A program made the translations under genes and the position numbers. A stretch of 64,000 nt of DNA from Rhizobium sp. BK316. GTDB taxonomy: Bacteria; Pseudomonadota; Alphaproteobacteria; Rhizobiales; Rhizobiaceae. The notes below the pieces were generated by a model that saw only the letters and a program-made list of their open reading frames with translations, was not told the origin of the DNA and did not search any database. The stretch's first letter is position 1. The number at the start of each line of letters is the position of its first letter. This document shows, piece by piece, positions 42,288 through 51,029 of the stretch. The stretch covers positions 1 through 64,000 of the forward strand of contig NZ_JACHZR010000010.1 in assembly GCF_014193695.1 (NCBI RefSeq), read 5' to 3'.

Positions 42288-43190
42288 TCAGGCGCTCGCC
42301 GCCAGAGCAATCACCCCATTGGCATCATTTGCAGCCGAAACCGGCTTCTTGGTCAGGATCTTCAAGAGGCGCGCCAGCGTCTCGGGGATATCGTGACGTT
42401 TGACGACCATGTCGACCACGCCGTGCTCCAGCAGATATTCCGATGTCTGGAAGCCCTCGGGGAGCTTTTCACGCAGCGTCTGTTCGATGACGCGCTTGCC
42501 GGCAAAGCCGATTTCGGCACCCGGTTCGGCCAGATGAATGTCGCCAAGCATGGCATAGGATGCGGTCACGCCGCCGGTGGTCGGGTTGGTCAGAACCACG
42601 ATATAGGGCTGGCCCGCTTCCTTGAGCATATCGACGGCAACCGTCGTGCGCGGAAGCTGCATCAACGACAGGATACCTTCCTGCATGCGCGCACCGCCGG
42701 AGGCCGGGAACATGACGAGCGGGCACTTTTCCGCAATCGCACGTTCGAAGGCTTTGACGATCGCTTCGCCGGCAGCCATGCCGAGCGAGCCGCCGATGAA
42801 GTTGAATTCATGTACGACCGCGACCAGCTTCAGGCCCTGCACATTGCCGAGACCGGCAAGGATCGTGTCTTCCTGCTCTGTCTTAAGGCGGCTGTCGCGC
42901 AGACGGTCGCTATATTTCTTGGAATCGCGGAACTTCAGCGGGTCCTGGGCGACCTTCGGCTGCGGCAGGGCTTCGTATTCGCCCTTGTCGAACAGGTCGG
43001 CAAGGCGCGCCTTGGCCGGCATCTTCATATGATAGCCGGAGGCAGGAATAACCCACTTGTTGCTTTCCAGGTCCTTGTGGAAGACCATCTCGCCCGTCTC
43101 CGGGCACTTGATCCAGAGGTTCTCCGGCACTTCGCGACGGCCCAGCATGGAATTGATCCGCGGGCGAACGTAGTTGGTGATCCAGTTCAA
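42288..43190 (-). CDS. accD: Acetyl-CoA carboxylase carboxyltransferase subunit beta
   Basis: 300 residues. With AccA it transfers the carboxyl group from biotin to acetyl-CoA. The carboxyltransferase core is clear (FPASGGARMQEGILSLMQL, TNPTTGGVTASYAMLGDI, GFAGKRVIEQT). The N-terminal zinc ribbon is degenerate: WIKCPETGEMVFHKDL...WVIPASGYHM keeps only one of the four cysteines found in the E. coli protein. The trpA-accD-folC order is typical of alphaproteobacteria. Confidence 0.96.
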   Translation of the reverse strand: MNWITNYVRPRINSMLGRREVPENLWIKCPETGEMVFHKDLESNKWVIPASGYHMKMPAKARLADLFDKGEYEALPQPKVAQDPLKFRDSKKYSDRLRDSRLKTEQEDTILAGLGNVQGLKLVAVVHEFNFIGGSLGMAAGEAIVKAFERAIAEKCPLVMFPASGGARMQEGILSLMQLPRTTVAVDMLKEAGQPYIVVLTNPTTGGVTASYAMLGDIHLAEPGAEIGFAGKRVIEQTLREKLPEGFQTSEYLLEHGVVDMVVKRHDIPETLARLLKILTKKPVSAANDANGVIALAASA

Positions 43191-43229
43191 CTCGAATACT
43201 CCTGATTGACTAGTGCCAATGTGGGGAAA

Positions 43230-44069
43230 CTATTCGGCAGCAACAAGGCGCGCCGAACGCGTTCCTGTGGAAAGACCCCGAACCAGCGTCGCAACGGCCT
43301 GAACCGTATCAGCCGTCGCCTTTCCATCCGCCGTCAGGCTGGTGGCCACCTGATTAACGATCGCGGTACCGACGACCACGCCGTCAGCCGAGGCGCCGAT
43401 GACCTTTGCATGTTCCGCCGTCTTGACGCCGAAGCCGACGCAAACGGGCAGATCAGTATGCTCCTTGATGCGCTTGACCGCACCCGAAACCAGCGACGGA
43501 TCCGGCAGGGCCGAACCGGTGATGCCGGTCATCGAAACATAATAGACGAAGCCCGACGTGTTTTTCAAAACGGTCGGCAGGCGCTTCTCGTCCGTCGTCG
43601 GCGTCGCCAGGCGAATGAAATTAATGCCCTTCCTCAACGCCGGGATGCAGAGCTCATCGTCCATTTCCGGCGGCAGGTCGACGACGATCAGGCCATCGAT
43701 GCCGGATGCCAGCGCATCGTCGAGGAACTTCTCGACGCCGTAGATATAGATCGGGTTGTAGTAACCCATCATGACGATCGGCGTCGTGTCATTGCTCTTG
43801 CGGAAGTCGGCAGCGAGCTGCAGCGTCTTCTTCAGCGTCTGACCGCCCTTCAGGGCGCGCTGGCCGGCCAGCTGGATCGCCGGACCATCGGCCATCGGAT
43901 CAGAGAACGGCATGCCGAGTTCAATGATATCTGAACCGGCTTCCGGCAGCGCCTTCATGATGCCGAGCGAGGTCTCGTAGTCGGGATCGCCGCCCATGAA
44001 ATAGGTTACGAGCGCCGGGCGGCCTTCCGCCTTCAGATCGGCGAAGCGTTTATCCATACGTGCGGTCAT
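43230..44069 (-). CDS. trpA: Tryptophan synthase alpha subunit
   Basis: 279 residues, a beta/alpha barrel that cleaves indole-3-glycerol phosphate. The catalytic Glu is in DIIELGMPFSDPMADGP and the loop VMMGYYNPIYIYG carries the conserved Tyr-Asn-Pro. GFGVKTAEHA and VVGTAIVNQV form the phosphate site. It starts 6 bp after trpB, consistent with equimolar synthesis of the alpha-beta complex. Confidence 0.98.
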   Translation of the reverse strand: MTARMDKRFADLKAEGRPALVTYFMGGDPDYETSLGIMKALPEAGSDIIELGMPFSDPMADGPAIQLAGQRALKGGQTLKKTLQLAADFRKSNDTTPIVMMGYYNPIYIYGVEKFLDDALASGIDGLIVVDLPPEMDDELCIPALRKGINFIRLATPTTDEKRLPTVLKNTSGFVYYVSMTGITGSALPDPSLVSGAVKRIKEHTDLPVCVGFGVKTAEHAKVIGASADGVVVGTAIVNQVATSLTADGKATADTVQAVATLVRGLSTGTRSARLVAAE

Positions 44070-44075
44070 ATCTCT

Positions 44076-45296
44076 TTACTCACCCATTCCCAGGATCTTG
44101 CCGACGGTGAAGATGTCCTTGTCGCCACGGCCGGAGAGGTTCATCAGGATGATCTCGTCCTTGCCCATCTTGGGCGCACGCTTGATAACTTCGGCAAGCG
44201 CATGCGAAGGCTCAAGCGCCGGAATGATGCCTTCGAGGCGCGTCAGCGTCTGGAAGGCATCGAGCGCCTCATGATCCATGATCGGCACATATTCGGCACG
44301 ACCGATATCGTTCAGCCACGAATGTTCCGGGCCAATACCGGGATAATCGAGACCAGCCGAGATCGAATGGCCTTCCTTGATCTGCCCGTCATCGTCCTGC
44401 AGCAGATAGGTACGGTTGCCATGCAGCACGCCGGGCGAGCCGGCGGTGATGGAGGCGCAATGTTCATCACCCTGCAGCCCTTTGCCGCCGGCTTCGACGC
44501 CGACGATCTTGACGTCCTTATCATCAAGGAAGGGATGGAAGATGCCGATCGCATTCGAACCACCGCCAACGGCAGCGATGACGAGATCAGGCAGGCGGCC
44601 TTCGGCCTCAAGGATCTGCTCTCTGGCTTCCGTGCCGATGACGGCCTGGAAATCGCGCACCATTTCCGGATAGGGGTGCGGGCCGGCGGCGGTGCCGATC
44701 AGGTAGTAAGTGTTGTCAACGTTGGTGACCCAGTCACGCAGCGCCTCATTCATCGCATCCTTCAACGTGCCGCTGCCAGCCGTAACAGGCTTTACCTCGG
44801 CACCGAGCAGCTTCATGCGGAACACATTCGGGGCCTGGCGCTCGACGTCGGTCGCCCCCATGTAGACGACGCAGGGCAGGCCGAAGCGGGCGGCGACGGT
44901 GGCGGAGGCCACGCCGTGCTGGCCGGCGCCGGTCTCGGCAATGATGCGCGTCTTGCCCATGCGTTTGGCAAGCAGGATCTGGCCGATGCAGTTGTTGATC
45001 TTGTGCGAACCGGTATGGTTCAGCTCTTCACGCTTGAAATAGATCTTGGCGCCACCGAGATGCTCCGTCAGGCGCTCGGCATAATAGAGCGGGCTCGGAC
45101 GGCCGATATAGTGGGCGCCGAGATGCTTCAATTCCGCCTGGAATTCCGGATCATCCTTCGCCTTGTTCCACTCTTCCTGCAGATCGAGGATCAGAGGCAT
45201 CAGGGTTTCGGCCACAAAGCGGCCCCCGTAAATGCCGAAGCGGCCGTCTTCGTCGGGACCGGCGCGGAAGGAATTCGGTTTAGGCGTCTCGTTCAC
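44076..45296 (-). CDS. trpB: Tryptophan synthase beta subunit
   Basis: 406 residues, a PLP enzyme that joins indole with serine. The PLP lysine is in ELNHTGSHKINNCIGQ, the glycine-rich phosphate loop is VGGGSNAIG, and ETGAGQHGVA is the serine-binding segment. I choose GTG at 45296 because GGGAG lies 6 bases upstream. A TTG two codons earlier would overlap the trpF stop. It is translated just after trpF. Confidence 0.97.
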   Translation of the reverse strand: MNETPKPNSFRAGPDEDGRFGIYGGRFVAETLMPLILDLQEEWNKAKDDPEFQAELKHLGAHYIGRPSPLYYAERLTEHLGGAKIYFKREELNHTGSHKINNCIGQILLAKRMGKTRIIAETGAGQHGVASATVAARFGLPCVVYMGATDVERQAPNVFRMKLLGAEVKPVTAGSGTLKDAMNEALRDWVTNVDNTYYLIGTAAGPHPYPEMVRDFQAVIGTEAREQILEAEGRLPDLVIAAVGGGSNAIGIFHPFLDDKDVKIVGVEAGGKGLQGDEHCASITAGSPGVLHGNRTYLLQDDDGQIKEGHSISAGLDYPGIGPEHSWLNDIGRAEYVPIMDHEALDAFQTLTRLEGIIPALEPSHALAEVIKRAPKMGKDEIILMNLSGRGDKDIFTVGKILGMGE

Positions 45297-45298
45297 TT

Positions 45299-45967
45299 TC
45301 AACTCCCTGAGGTCGTTTCAGGCATACACGCCTGTTCAACCGCATCGAAAAACTCATCGATCATGTCCAGGCTTTTCACACCCGGAGCGCTCTCGACACC
45401 GGAAGCGGTATCGACACCCGGAGCCCTGGTCATCGCCAGCGCCTGCCCGACATTGGCCTTGTTGAGCCCGCCTGACAGCATGTAGTCGACGCTGCCGTCA
45501 AGCCAGGTGAGCAGACCCCAATCAAAGGAAACGCCATTACCACCCGGTAGTTCAGAGTCTTTGGGCGGCTTGGCGTCGAAAAGGAAGCGGTCGGCAATGC
45601 CGATATAGGCCTCAACCCTTTTCAAGTCATCGGCAGTACGGACCGACAACGCCTTGATGACCGGGATGCCATACACCGCCTTGATGGTCAGCACGCGCTC
45701 GGGGCTCTCGCTACCGTGGAGCTGCAGCATGTCGGGGCGCAAAAGGGCTACGATTTCATCGAGATCGTCATTGGTTGGATCAACCACGACAGCAACGATC
45801 TTCGCCTTGCCACGCGCCGGCTCAGCGAGCTTGCCGGCAATATCGGGCTCAACGTAACGCGGGCTCTTCTGGAAAAAATTGAAGCCGATGTGTGTCGCTC
45901 CGCGCTTCAATGCGCGCTCGACAGTCTCAGGCGTCTTCAAACCGCAGATTTTGATATCCGGTCTCAT
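45299..45967 (-). CDS. trpF: Phosphoribosylanthranilate isomerase
   Basis: 222 residues, starting MRPDIKICGLKTPETVERALKRGA, with the catalytic Cys in KICGLK and the catalytic Asp in VVVDPTNDDL. C-terminal MLSGGLNKANVGQAL is the phosphate-binding loop. The frame stays open about 49 codons upstream, but those residues are not family-like. The 71-bp gap upstream holds the operon promoter. It is the first gene of trpFBA-accD-folC; the remaining trp genes are elsewhere. Confidence 0.95.
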   Translation of the reverse strand: MRPDIKICGLKTPETVERALKRGATHIGFNFFQKSPRYVEPDIAGKLAEPARGKAKIVAVVVDPTNDDLDEIVALLRPDMLQLHGSESPERVLTIKAVYGIPVIKALSVRTADDLKRVEAYIGIADRFLFDAKPPKDSELPGGNGVSFDWGLLTWLDGSVDYMLSGGLNKANVGQALAMTRAPGVDTASGVESAPGVKSLDMIDEFFDAVEQACMPETTSGS

Positions 45968-46038
45968 GGCAGCGAAGTGACACGAAACGGGCGAAGAGTC
46001 GAGCCAATTTGCAATGCTGGCCGCATTTAACGCGGCGC

Positions 46039-46797
46039 TTAATCGAAGTCGATCGCGTGCAATTGGCTGCCGTGACGCTTCAGCCAGGACTTCGCCTCTT
46101 CCATGTGCGGGCAAAGCCTCTTGCAGAGCGCCCAGAAGTGTGGACCGTGGTTCATTTCCTTCAGATGCGCAACCTCATGGGCGGCGAGGTAATCGATCAC
46201 CGAAGGTGGCGCCATGACAATGCGCCAGGAGAAGCTCAGATTTCCTTCCGAAGAACAGGAACCCCAGCGGCTGCGGGTATCCTTCATGGAAATCGAGCGG
46301 ATCGGCGCCTTGATGGAGCCGGCATGCAGGCGCGACAGTCTCTCAAGATCGGCGCGGGCTTCCTTCTTGAGGAAGGTCGCGATGCGCCGGCCGATATGTT
46401 CCGACATGCCGCTGACGCGAAGCACCGGTTTGCCGTCCAGCATGACGGCCTCAGTCAGGCCGCGCAAGCTGCCGGTGTGCTCGATGCGATGTCTGATACC
46501 GCGAAAGAGAATTTCGCCACCGTCGCGCAGACCCGTATCTGTCGAGAATTTCGCGAGCTTGGTCAGCAGCCAGCCCTGATGCCGATCGAGGAAAGCGTTG
46601 ACTTCGCGGGCAGCAAGCCCCTTCGGCACCGTCATCTTCAGTGCCCGGCCGCCTGGCTCAATGCGAAGCGTGATCCGGGTTGCCCGATCATGCTGCTTGA
46701 TCGTCAAGGGCATGAGGCGGCCGGCGACATCGAGCGTCCGCGTTTCGGGCGGCGCCGGTTTTCTTGTCGGGCGGCGGATCTTCGGAAGCGGAAACAT
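46039..46797 (-). CDS. YgjP/SprT-like M48-type metal-dependent hydrolase
   Basis: 252 residues. The zinc-binding HExxH is in YLAAHEVAHLKEMNHGPHFWAL, preceded by SISMKDTRSRWGSCSSEGNLSFSWRIVMAP, the signature of the DUF45/YgjP family. No signal peptide or membrane segment is visible, so it is probably cytoplasmic. The substrate is unknown. It lies between the trp operon and a DUF2852 gene, all on the minus strand. Confidence 0.9.
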   Translation of the reverse strand: MFPLPKIRRPTRKPAPPETRTLDVAGRLMPLTIKQHDRATRITLRIEPGGRALKMTVPKGLAAREVNAFLDRHQGWLLTKLAKFSTDTGLRDGGEILFRGIRHRIEHTGSLRGLTEAVMLDGKPVLRVSGMSEHIGRRIATFLKKEARADLERLSRLHAGSIKAPIRSISMKDTRSRWGSCSSEGNLSFSWRIVMAPPSVIDYLAAHEVAHLKEMNHGPHFWALCKRLCPHMEEAKSWLKRHGSQLHAIDFD

Positions 46798-46841
46798 AGG
46801 GATTTTCTATACGATTCGGCGGAAATCCGCGCAAAGAAAAA

Positions 46842-46863
46842 CCGGCATCGGAAGCGATGCCGG
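46842..46863 (-). terminator. Intrinsic terminator of the DUF2852 gene
   Basis: CCGGCATCG (46842-46850) pairs perfectly with CGATGCCGG (46855-46863) around GAAG, a stable tetraloop. On the minus strand it is followed by TTTTCTTT. Confidence 0.9.
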
Positions 46864-46887
46864 CCGTAGATTTTCTGTGATCACACT

Positions 46888-47322
46888 TTACGGCGTCTGG
46901 TACTCTGCGACTGGACCATTGTCGTCGCGTCTGCCGTTCTTGCGCTCGCGCATGAAGCGGTCGAATTCTTCCTGATCCTTGGCGCGGCGGAGCTCGCGCA
47001 GGTAGGAATCGAATTCCTCACGCATTTCATCGAGCTTGCGGCGCTCCTCCTCGATACGATCGAGCTCGGCCTTGCGCCAATCGTCGAAGGCGACGTTGCC
47101 CGTCGAGAAATGCGGGCGGTGACGGCCATGCGAACGGCGGCAGCCTGCAAAGAAGCCATCGGTCGCCTGGTTCACGTCACGCTTGAAGCCGCGCAGGCGC
47201 TCGCCGAAGATGATGTAGGCAAGCATGGCCAGCCCCAGAGGCCAGAAAACCATGAAGCCAAGGATCATCAAGGCAACGGTAGCCGGAGTCCAATCCGGGC
47301 GAAGCAATGCTGACTGGTTCAT
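46888..47322 (-). CDS. DUF2852 membrane protein
   Basis: 144 residues. One long hydrophobic region near residues 14-42 (ATVALMILGFMVFWPLGLAMLAYIIFGERL) could be one or two helices. A cytoplasmic, highly charged coiled-coil tail follows (RKAELDRIEEERRKLDEMREEFDSYLRELRRAKDQEEFDRFM). This is the DUF2852 family, common in Rhizobiales and uncharacterised. It is a single-gene unit with its own terminator. Confidence 0.88.
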   Translation of the reverse strand: MNQSALLRPDWTPATVALMILGFMVFWPLGLAMLAYIIFGERLRGFKRDVNQATDGFFAGCRRSHGRHRPHFSTGNVAFDDWRKAELDRIEEERRKLDEMREEFDSYLRELRRAKDQEEFDRFMRERKNGRRDDNGPVAEYQTP

Positions 47323-47466
47323 CGTGCGGTATCCTTGCGTTCAACACCCGACACGATGCCGAGTGCTGGAAAACCAGATGGTTACCGCTGAACCGGCCTT
47401 CAAGACGATTTCAGGTTAAATCGGACAAGGCTTTGAATCGATGACATTAAATCAGCGTTTTCTAAC

Positions 47467-48741
47467 TCACACCGATTTGCCGCCCTTGATGACCCGCTGG
47501 ACCGGTGGTTTCGTCGCACGGGAATGCTGGCGCGTGAAGGAGACGATACGGGGCGCAATCTCGCGGCGGAAGCGGGAACCGTTGAAGACGCCGTAGTGGC
47601 CGACATCCGGCTGCAGGTAATGCATGCGCATCTCCTGGGGAATGTTCATGCAGATGGTCTGCGCAGCCTGCGTCTGGCCGACACCCGAGATATCGTCATT
47701 CTCGCCCTCGACCGTCAACAAAGCGACGTTGCGGATCGCTGAAGGGTCGATGCGTTTACCGCGATGCATCAGTTCGCCCCTCGGCAGCGCGTGCTTCATG
47801 AAGACCTGTTCGACAGTCTGCAGATAGAACTCCGCAGTCAGGTCCATGACGGCGAGATATTCGTCGTAGAAATCACGGTGCTTTTCTGGCTCGCCGTCGT
47901 TCTTCACGAGATGCATGAAGAATTCCTTGTGGGCAATCAGATGCCGATCGAGGTTCATCGACATGAAGCCTGAAAGCTGCAGAAAACCGGGATAGACGGG
48001 GCGCATGAAGCCCGGTTGCGGCCAGGGCACGTTCATGACAACGTTATCGGCAAACCATTCGAGCGGGCGCTCCTTGGCAAGCTTGTTGACGGCCGTCGGA
48101 TTGATGCGAGTGTCTATCGGCCCACCCATCAGCGTCATGGACGACGGCGAGAGCGGATCCTTGGCTTCTTCCATGATGGCCGCCGCCGCCAGCACCGGCA
48201 CCGAGGGCTGACAGACGGCGATGACATGGGTGTCATGACCGAGGAAATGCAGCATCTCGATAACGTAGTCTATGTAATCCGAAAGATCGAAGGTGCCTTC
48301 CGTCATCGGCACCATGCGGGCATCGATCCAATCGGTGATGTAGATATCGGCGCTCGGCAGCAATGCCTCGACGGTGCCCCGCAGCAGGGTCGCATAGTGG
48401 CCGGACATCGGCGCGACAATGAGAATGCGCGGATCGCCGTTATTGCCGGCCGGCACATCGCGGGAAAAATGCAGAAGGTTACAGAAGGAGCGCGCCCAGA
48501 CGATTTCCTCGCGCACCGCAACCTTCTTGCCGTCGATCAAAGTTTCGTTGAGCCCGAATTCCGGCTTGCCGTAACGGCGGGTCGTTCGCTCGAACATTTC
48601 GAGACTGGCCGAAATAGTGCGGCCCATCGGAGTCTGTGAAAAGGGGTTCAGCGGATTGGAATAGGCAAAACGCATGATATCGGCTGCAGCGCGGAACGGT
48701 GCCAACGCTGCATGGTTCAATTCATAAAGCTGGTAGAACAT
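47467..48741 (-). CDS. phaZ: Intracellular polyhydroxyalkanoate depolymerase
   Basis: 424 residues. It mobilises stored poly-3-hydroxybutyrate. The nucleophile is a cysteine in the lipase-box-like VIAVCQPSVPVLAA (about Cys177), as in the Ralstonia PhaZ1 type. The acid is in TVEGENDDISGVGQT and the histidine in QPDVGHYGVFNGSRF. The start is MFYQLYELNHAAL at 48741; a GTG four codons upstream is less family-like. A TGC-N3-GCA dyad lies about 105 bp upstream. Confidence 0.95.
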   Translation of the reverse strand: MFYQLYELNHAALAPFRAAADIMRFAYSNPLNPFSQTPMGRTISASLEMFERTTRRYGKPEFGLNETLIDGKKVAVREEIVWARSFCNLLHFSRDVPAGNNGDPRILIVAPMSGHYATLLRGTVEALLPSADIYITDWIDARMVPMTEGTFDLSDYIDYVIEMLHFLGHDTHVIAVCQPSVPVLAAAAIMEEAKDPLSPSSMTLMGGPIDTRINPTAVNKLAKERPLEWFADNVVMNVPWPQPGFMRPVYPGFLQLSGFMSMNLDRHLIAHKEFFMHLVKNDGEPEKHRDFYDEYLAVMDLTAEFYLQTVEQVFMKHALPRGELMHRGKRIDPSAIRNVALLTVEGENDDISGVGQTQAAQTICMNIPQEMRMHYLQPDVGHYGVFNGSRFRREIAPRIVSFTRQHSRATKPPVQRVIKGGKSV

Positions 48742-48845
48742 GAAGGGCGCCACCTTTCTCTATCCGGCAAAGACGGCGCCAATTGAAGGGCACCGGGTTC
48801 TTTCCGTTAACGCTGGCACATCAACGTAGGCTAACAGGTTTTTGT

Positions 48846-48858
48846 TGCACAGCAACAT
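48846..48858. promoter_or_regulatory. TGC-N3-GCA dyad upstream of phaZ
   Basis: GTTGCACAGCAAC is a 5-bp inverted repeat with a 3-base spacer. PhaR (AniA)-type repressors of PHA metabolism bind TGC/GCA-rich dyads in other alphaproteobacteria, so this is a candidate operator for phaZ. Binding is inferred. Confidence 0.45.
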
Positions 48859-48881
48859 AACATTACAATCCGAAAGAAAAA

Positions 48882-48908
48882 TGCCGGAAAATTGATCCCC
48901 GGCATTAT
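48882..48908 (-). terminator. Intrinsic terminator of the FAH-family gene
   Basis: AATGCCGG (48882-48889) and CCGGCATT (48901-48908) form an 8-bp stem. On the minus strand it is followed by TTTCTTT. Confidence 0.82.
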
Positions 48909-48948
48909 CTTGGTGCACAAAGTTTAAGCTTTTTAGCCGGAAAAATAG

Positions 48949-49791
48949 TTAACGATCTGCTACGAAGAGCTGCTTCTGAGTGCCGAGACCTTCGATACCG
49001 AGTTCGACGACATCGCCGTCCTTCAGAAAACGCGGCGGCTTCATGCCCATGCCGACACCGGGAGGCGTGCCGGTAGAAATGACGTCACTAGGCTGCAGGG
49101 ACATGAACTGGCTGAGATAGGAGACCACGAAGGCAACGCCATAGACCATGGTCTTGGTGGAGCCGTCTTGCATCGTCTGCCCGTTGACCTTGAGCCACAT
49201 GCCGAGGTTCTGCGGATCCTCGACCTCATCCTTGGTGACGAGCCAGGGGCCGATCGGCCCGAAGGTGTCACAAGACTTGCCCTTGGTCCATTGGCCGGAA
49301 CGCTCGGTCTGGAAGGCGCGCTCGGAGACGTCATTGGAGACGCAGTAGCCGGCAACATAATCCAGGGCCTCGGCTTCGCTCACATATTTGGCGGTCTTGC
49401 CGATAACGACACCAAGCTCGACTTCCCAGTCGGTCTTTTCGGAACCGCGCGGAATCTGGACATTGTCGTTCGGGCCGACGATCGCCGACGTTGCCTTCAT
49501 GAAAATGACGGGTTCGGGGGGCACGGTCGCGCCCGTTTCGGCCGCATGGTCTGAGTAATTCAGGCCGATGCAGATGAATTTTCCGGTGCCGGCAACGCAG
49601 GCTCCGATACGGCCAGGGGCCAGTTCCGGCAGGCTCTTCGGATCAAGGGCTGCAATCTTCGCAAGGCCAGCGGGCGTGATCGCTTCGCCGCCGATATCGG
49701 CGACATGGGCAGAAAGATCGCGGATCTTGCCATCGGCATCGAGCAGGGCCGGCTTTTCGCGGCCCGCTTCTCCAACGCGCATCAGCTTCAT
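48949..49791 (-). CDS. Fumarylacetoacetate hydrolase (FAH) family protein
   Basis: 280 residues. The FAH fold motifs are IGLNYSDHAAETG, PVIFMKATSAIVGPNDNV, the metal-binding TDWEVELGVVIGK, and TGTPPGVGMGMKPPRFLKDGDVVELGIEGLG. The family includes 2-hydroxyhepta-2,4-diene-1,7-dioate isomerase, acylpyruvases, 2,4-diketo-3-deoxy-L-fuconate hydrolase and ureidoglycolate lyase-like enzymes; the sequence alone does not choose between them. A textbook AGGAGG lies 6 bases before the ATG at 49791. It is monocistronic with its own terminator. Confidence 0.92.
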   Translation of the reverse strand: MKLMRVGEAGREKPALLDADGKIRDLSAHVADIGGEAITPAGLAKIAALDPKSLPELAPGRIGACVAGTGKFICIGLNYSDHAAETGATVPPEPVIFMKATSAIVGPNDNVQIPRGSEKTDWEVELGVVIGKTAKYVSEAEALDYVAGYCVSNDVSERAFQTERSGQWTKGKSCDTFGPIGPWLVTKDEVEDPQNLGMWLKVNGQTMQDGSTKTMVYGVAFVVSYLSQFMSLQPSDVISTGTPPGVGMGMKPPRFLKDGDVVELGIEGLGTQKQLFVADR

Positions 49792-49882
49792 GAATATCCT
49801 CCTCATGGAAAGCGGGTGCGCAACCTATGAACGAATTATTCATCGGTGTCATTATGCCTTTCCGCGGAAGCGGTACGCCCGG

Positions 49883-50836
49883 CTAGAAAATTTCGGTGAG
49901 TTGCGGTCCGACGGGAACGATGCGGATGGGATTGAGGCTCTCGATCGAATAATAGCCCCGCTTGATGTGATCGAAATTCACGGTCTCGGCGATGCCGGGC
50001 CAATCCAGCATCCGGCGGCAGAAAGCCCTGAGGTTGGCATAATCGGAGAGGCGCCGCAGATTGCATTTGAAGAGGCCGTGATAGGCGATATCAAAACGCA
50101 CCAGCGTGACGAACAGGCGAATATCGGCTTCCGTCGGATGGTCAGCAAAAAGGAAGCTGCGTCCCTCAAGCTGCGGTTCGATCCAGTCGAGGCATGCGAA
50201 GACCTCCGCAAAAGCCTCCTCATACGCGATCTGCGTCGTCGCAAAGCCAGTGCGATAGACACCGTTGTTCAGTGACGGATAAATGCGCTCGTTGAAGGCA
50301 TCTATCTCGCTGCGCCGAGCGGCCGGATAGAGATCAATGTCGCCATCCGCGAGATCACCAAAGCCGCTGTTCAACATGCGCAGGATATCGGAGGATTCGT
50401 TGTTGACGATCGTTGCGCGCTTCTTGTCCCAGAGAACTGGGACCGTCGCTCGCCCGGTGAAATCGGGATCCGCCTTGGTATAGATCTCATGCATATAGGT
50501 GGCGCCGTTCAACTCATCCGCAGTCGCGCCGGGATAATCGCCAAAACGCCAGCCCTGCTTGCTGAGCGCCGGTTCGACGATCGAAACCGAAACGGCGTCT
50601 TCAAGCCCCTTGAGCTTGCGGCCGATCAGCGTGCGCGAAGCCCAGGGGCAGATATAGGCAACATAGAGATGGTAGCGCCCTGCCTCGGCGGCAAAACCAC
50701 CCTCGCCCGTCGGACCCGCGCTGCCGTCAGGCGTCACCCAGCTGCGGAAGCTCGATATCTGACGGACGAAACCACCCTTCTCGTCCTTCGCCTGGACCGG
50801 CTGCCAGTCTTCGGTCCATTTCCCATTCACCAGCAT
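49883..50836 (-). CDS. Glutathionyl-hydroquinone reductase (Xi-class GST, YqjG/ECM4 type)
   Basis: 317 residues. The catalytic cysteine is in VAYICPWASRTLIGRKLKGL (about Cys63), the Cys-Pro-Trp active site that distinguishes Xi-class enzymes from ordinary glutathione transferases. TVPVLWDKKRATIVNNESSDILRML forms the glutathione site. The helical C-terminal domain includes HPTEADIRLFVTLVRFD. It removes glutathione from glutathionyl-(hydro)quinones. The ATG at 50836 has AGGAAA upstream; the frame is open 40 codons further. It is divergent from a nitroreductase gene. Confidence 0.92.
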   Translation of the reverse strand: MLVNGKWTEDWQPVQAKDEKGGFVRQISSFRSWVTPDGSAGPTGEGGFAAEAGRYHLYVAYICPWASRTLIGRKLKGLEDAVSVSIVEPALSKQGWRFGDYPGATADELNGATYMHEIYTKADPDFTGRATVPVLWDKKRATIVNNESSDILRMLNSGFGDLADGDIDLYPAARRSEIDAFNERIYPSLNNGVYRTGFATTQIAYEEAFAEVFACLDWIEPQLEGRSFLFADHPTEADIRLFVTLVRFDIAYHGLFKCNLRRLSDYANLRAFCRRMLDWPGIAETVNFDHIKRGYYSIESLNPIRIVPVGPQLTEIF

Positions 50837-50943
50837 GCCGTATTTCCTGATCGATCGGATTTGACGCTGCTTTACCGGGAGTTCCTCGCGCGCGTAAGGC
50901 CAGTTTCTGGAAACAGATTGTGCACTGGCTGCGACCAAACTCT

Positions 50944-50991
50944 GCTTGCCAAGCAAGCGAGCGCGGAAATATCACTTAAGTGATCTCCGCG
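50944..50991. promoter_or_regulatory. Two adjacent dyads between the GS-hydroquinone reductase and nitroreductase genes
   Basis: The first dyad is GCTTGCCAAGCAAGC (50944-50958), 6-bp arms with a 3-base spacer. The second has the perfect palindrome ATCACTTAAGTGAT (50971-50984), flanked by CGCGGA (50962-50967) and TCCGCG (50986-50991), which are also complementary. The location in a divergent promoter between two quinone/nitro-compound enzymes suggests operators of a shared redox or electrophile sensor. The regulator is not identified. Confidence 0.55.
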
Positions 50992-51029
50992 ATGGAATCC
51001 CCGTCCATCGCCAACTTCCGGAAGCCAGT

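Noticed and set aside
44202..45485. Plus-strand 427-codon frame opposite trpB and trpF
   Set aside because: It is a shadow frame; TrpB motifs on the minus strand are complete.
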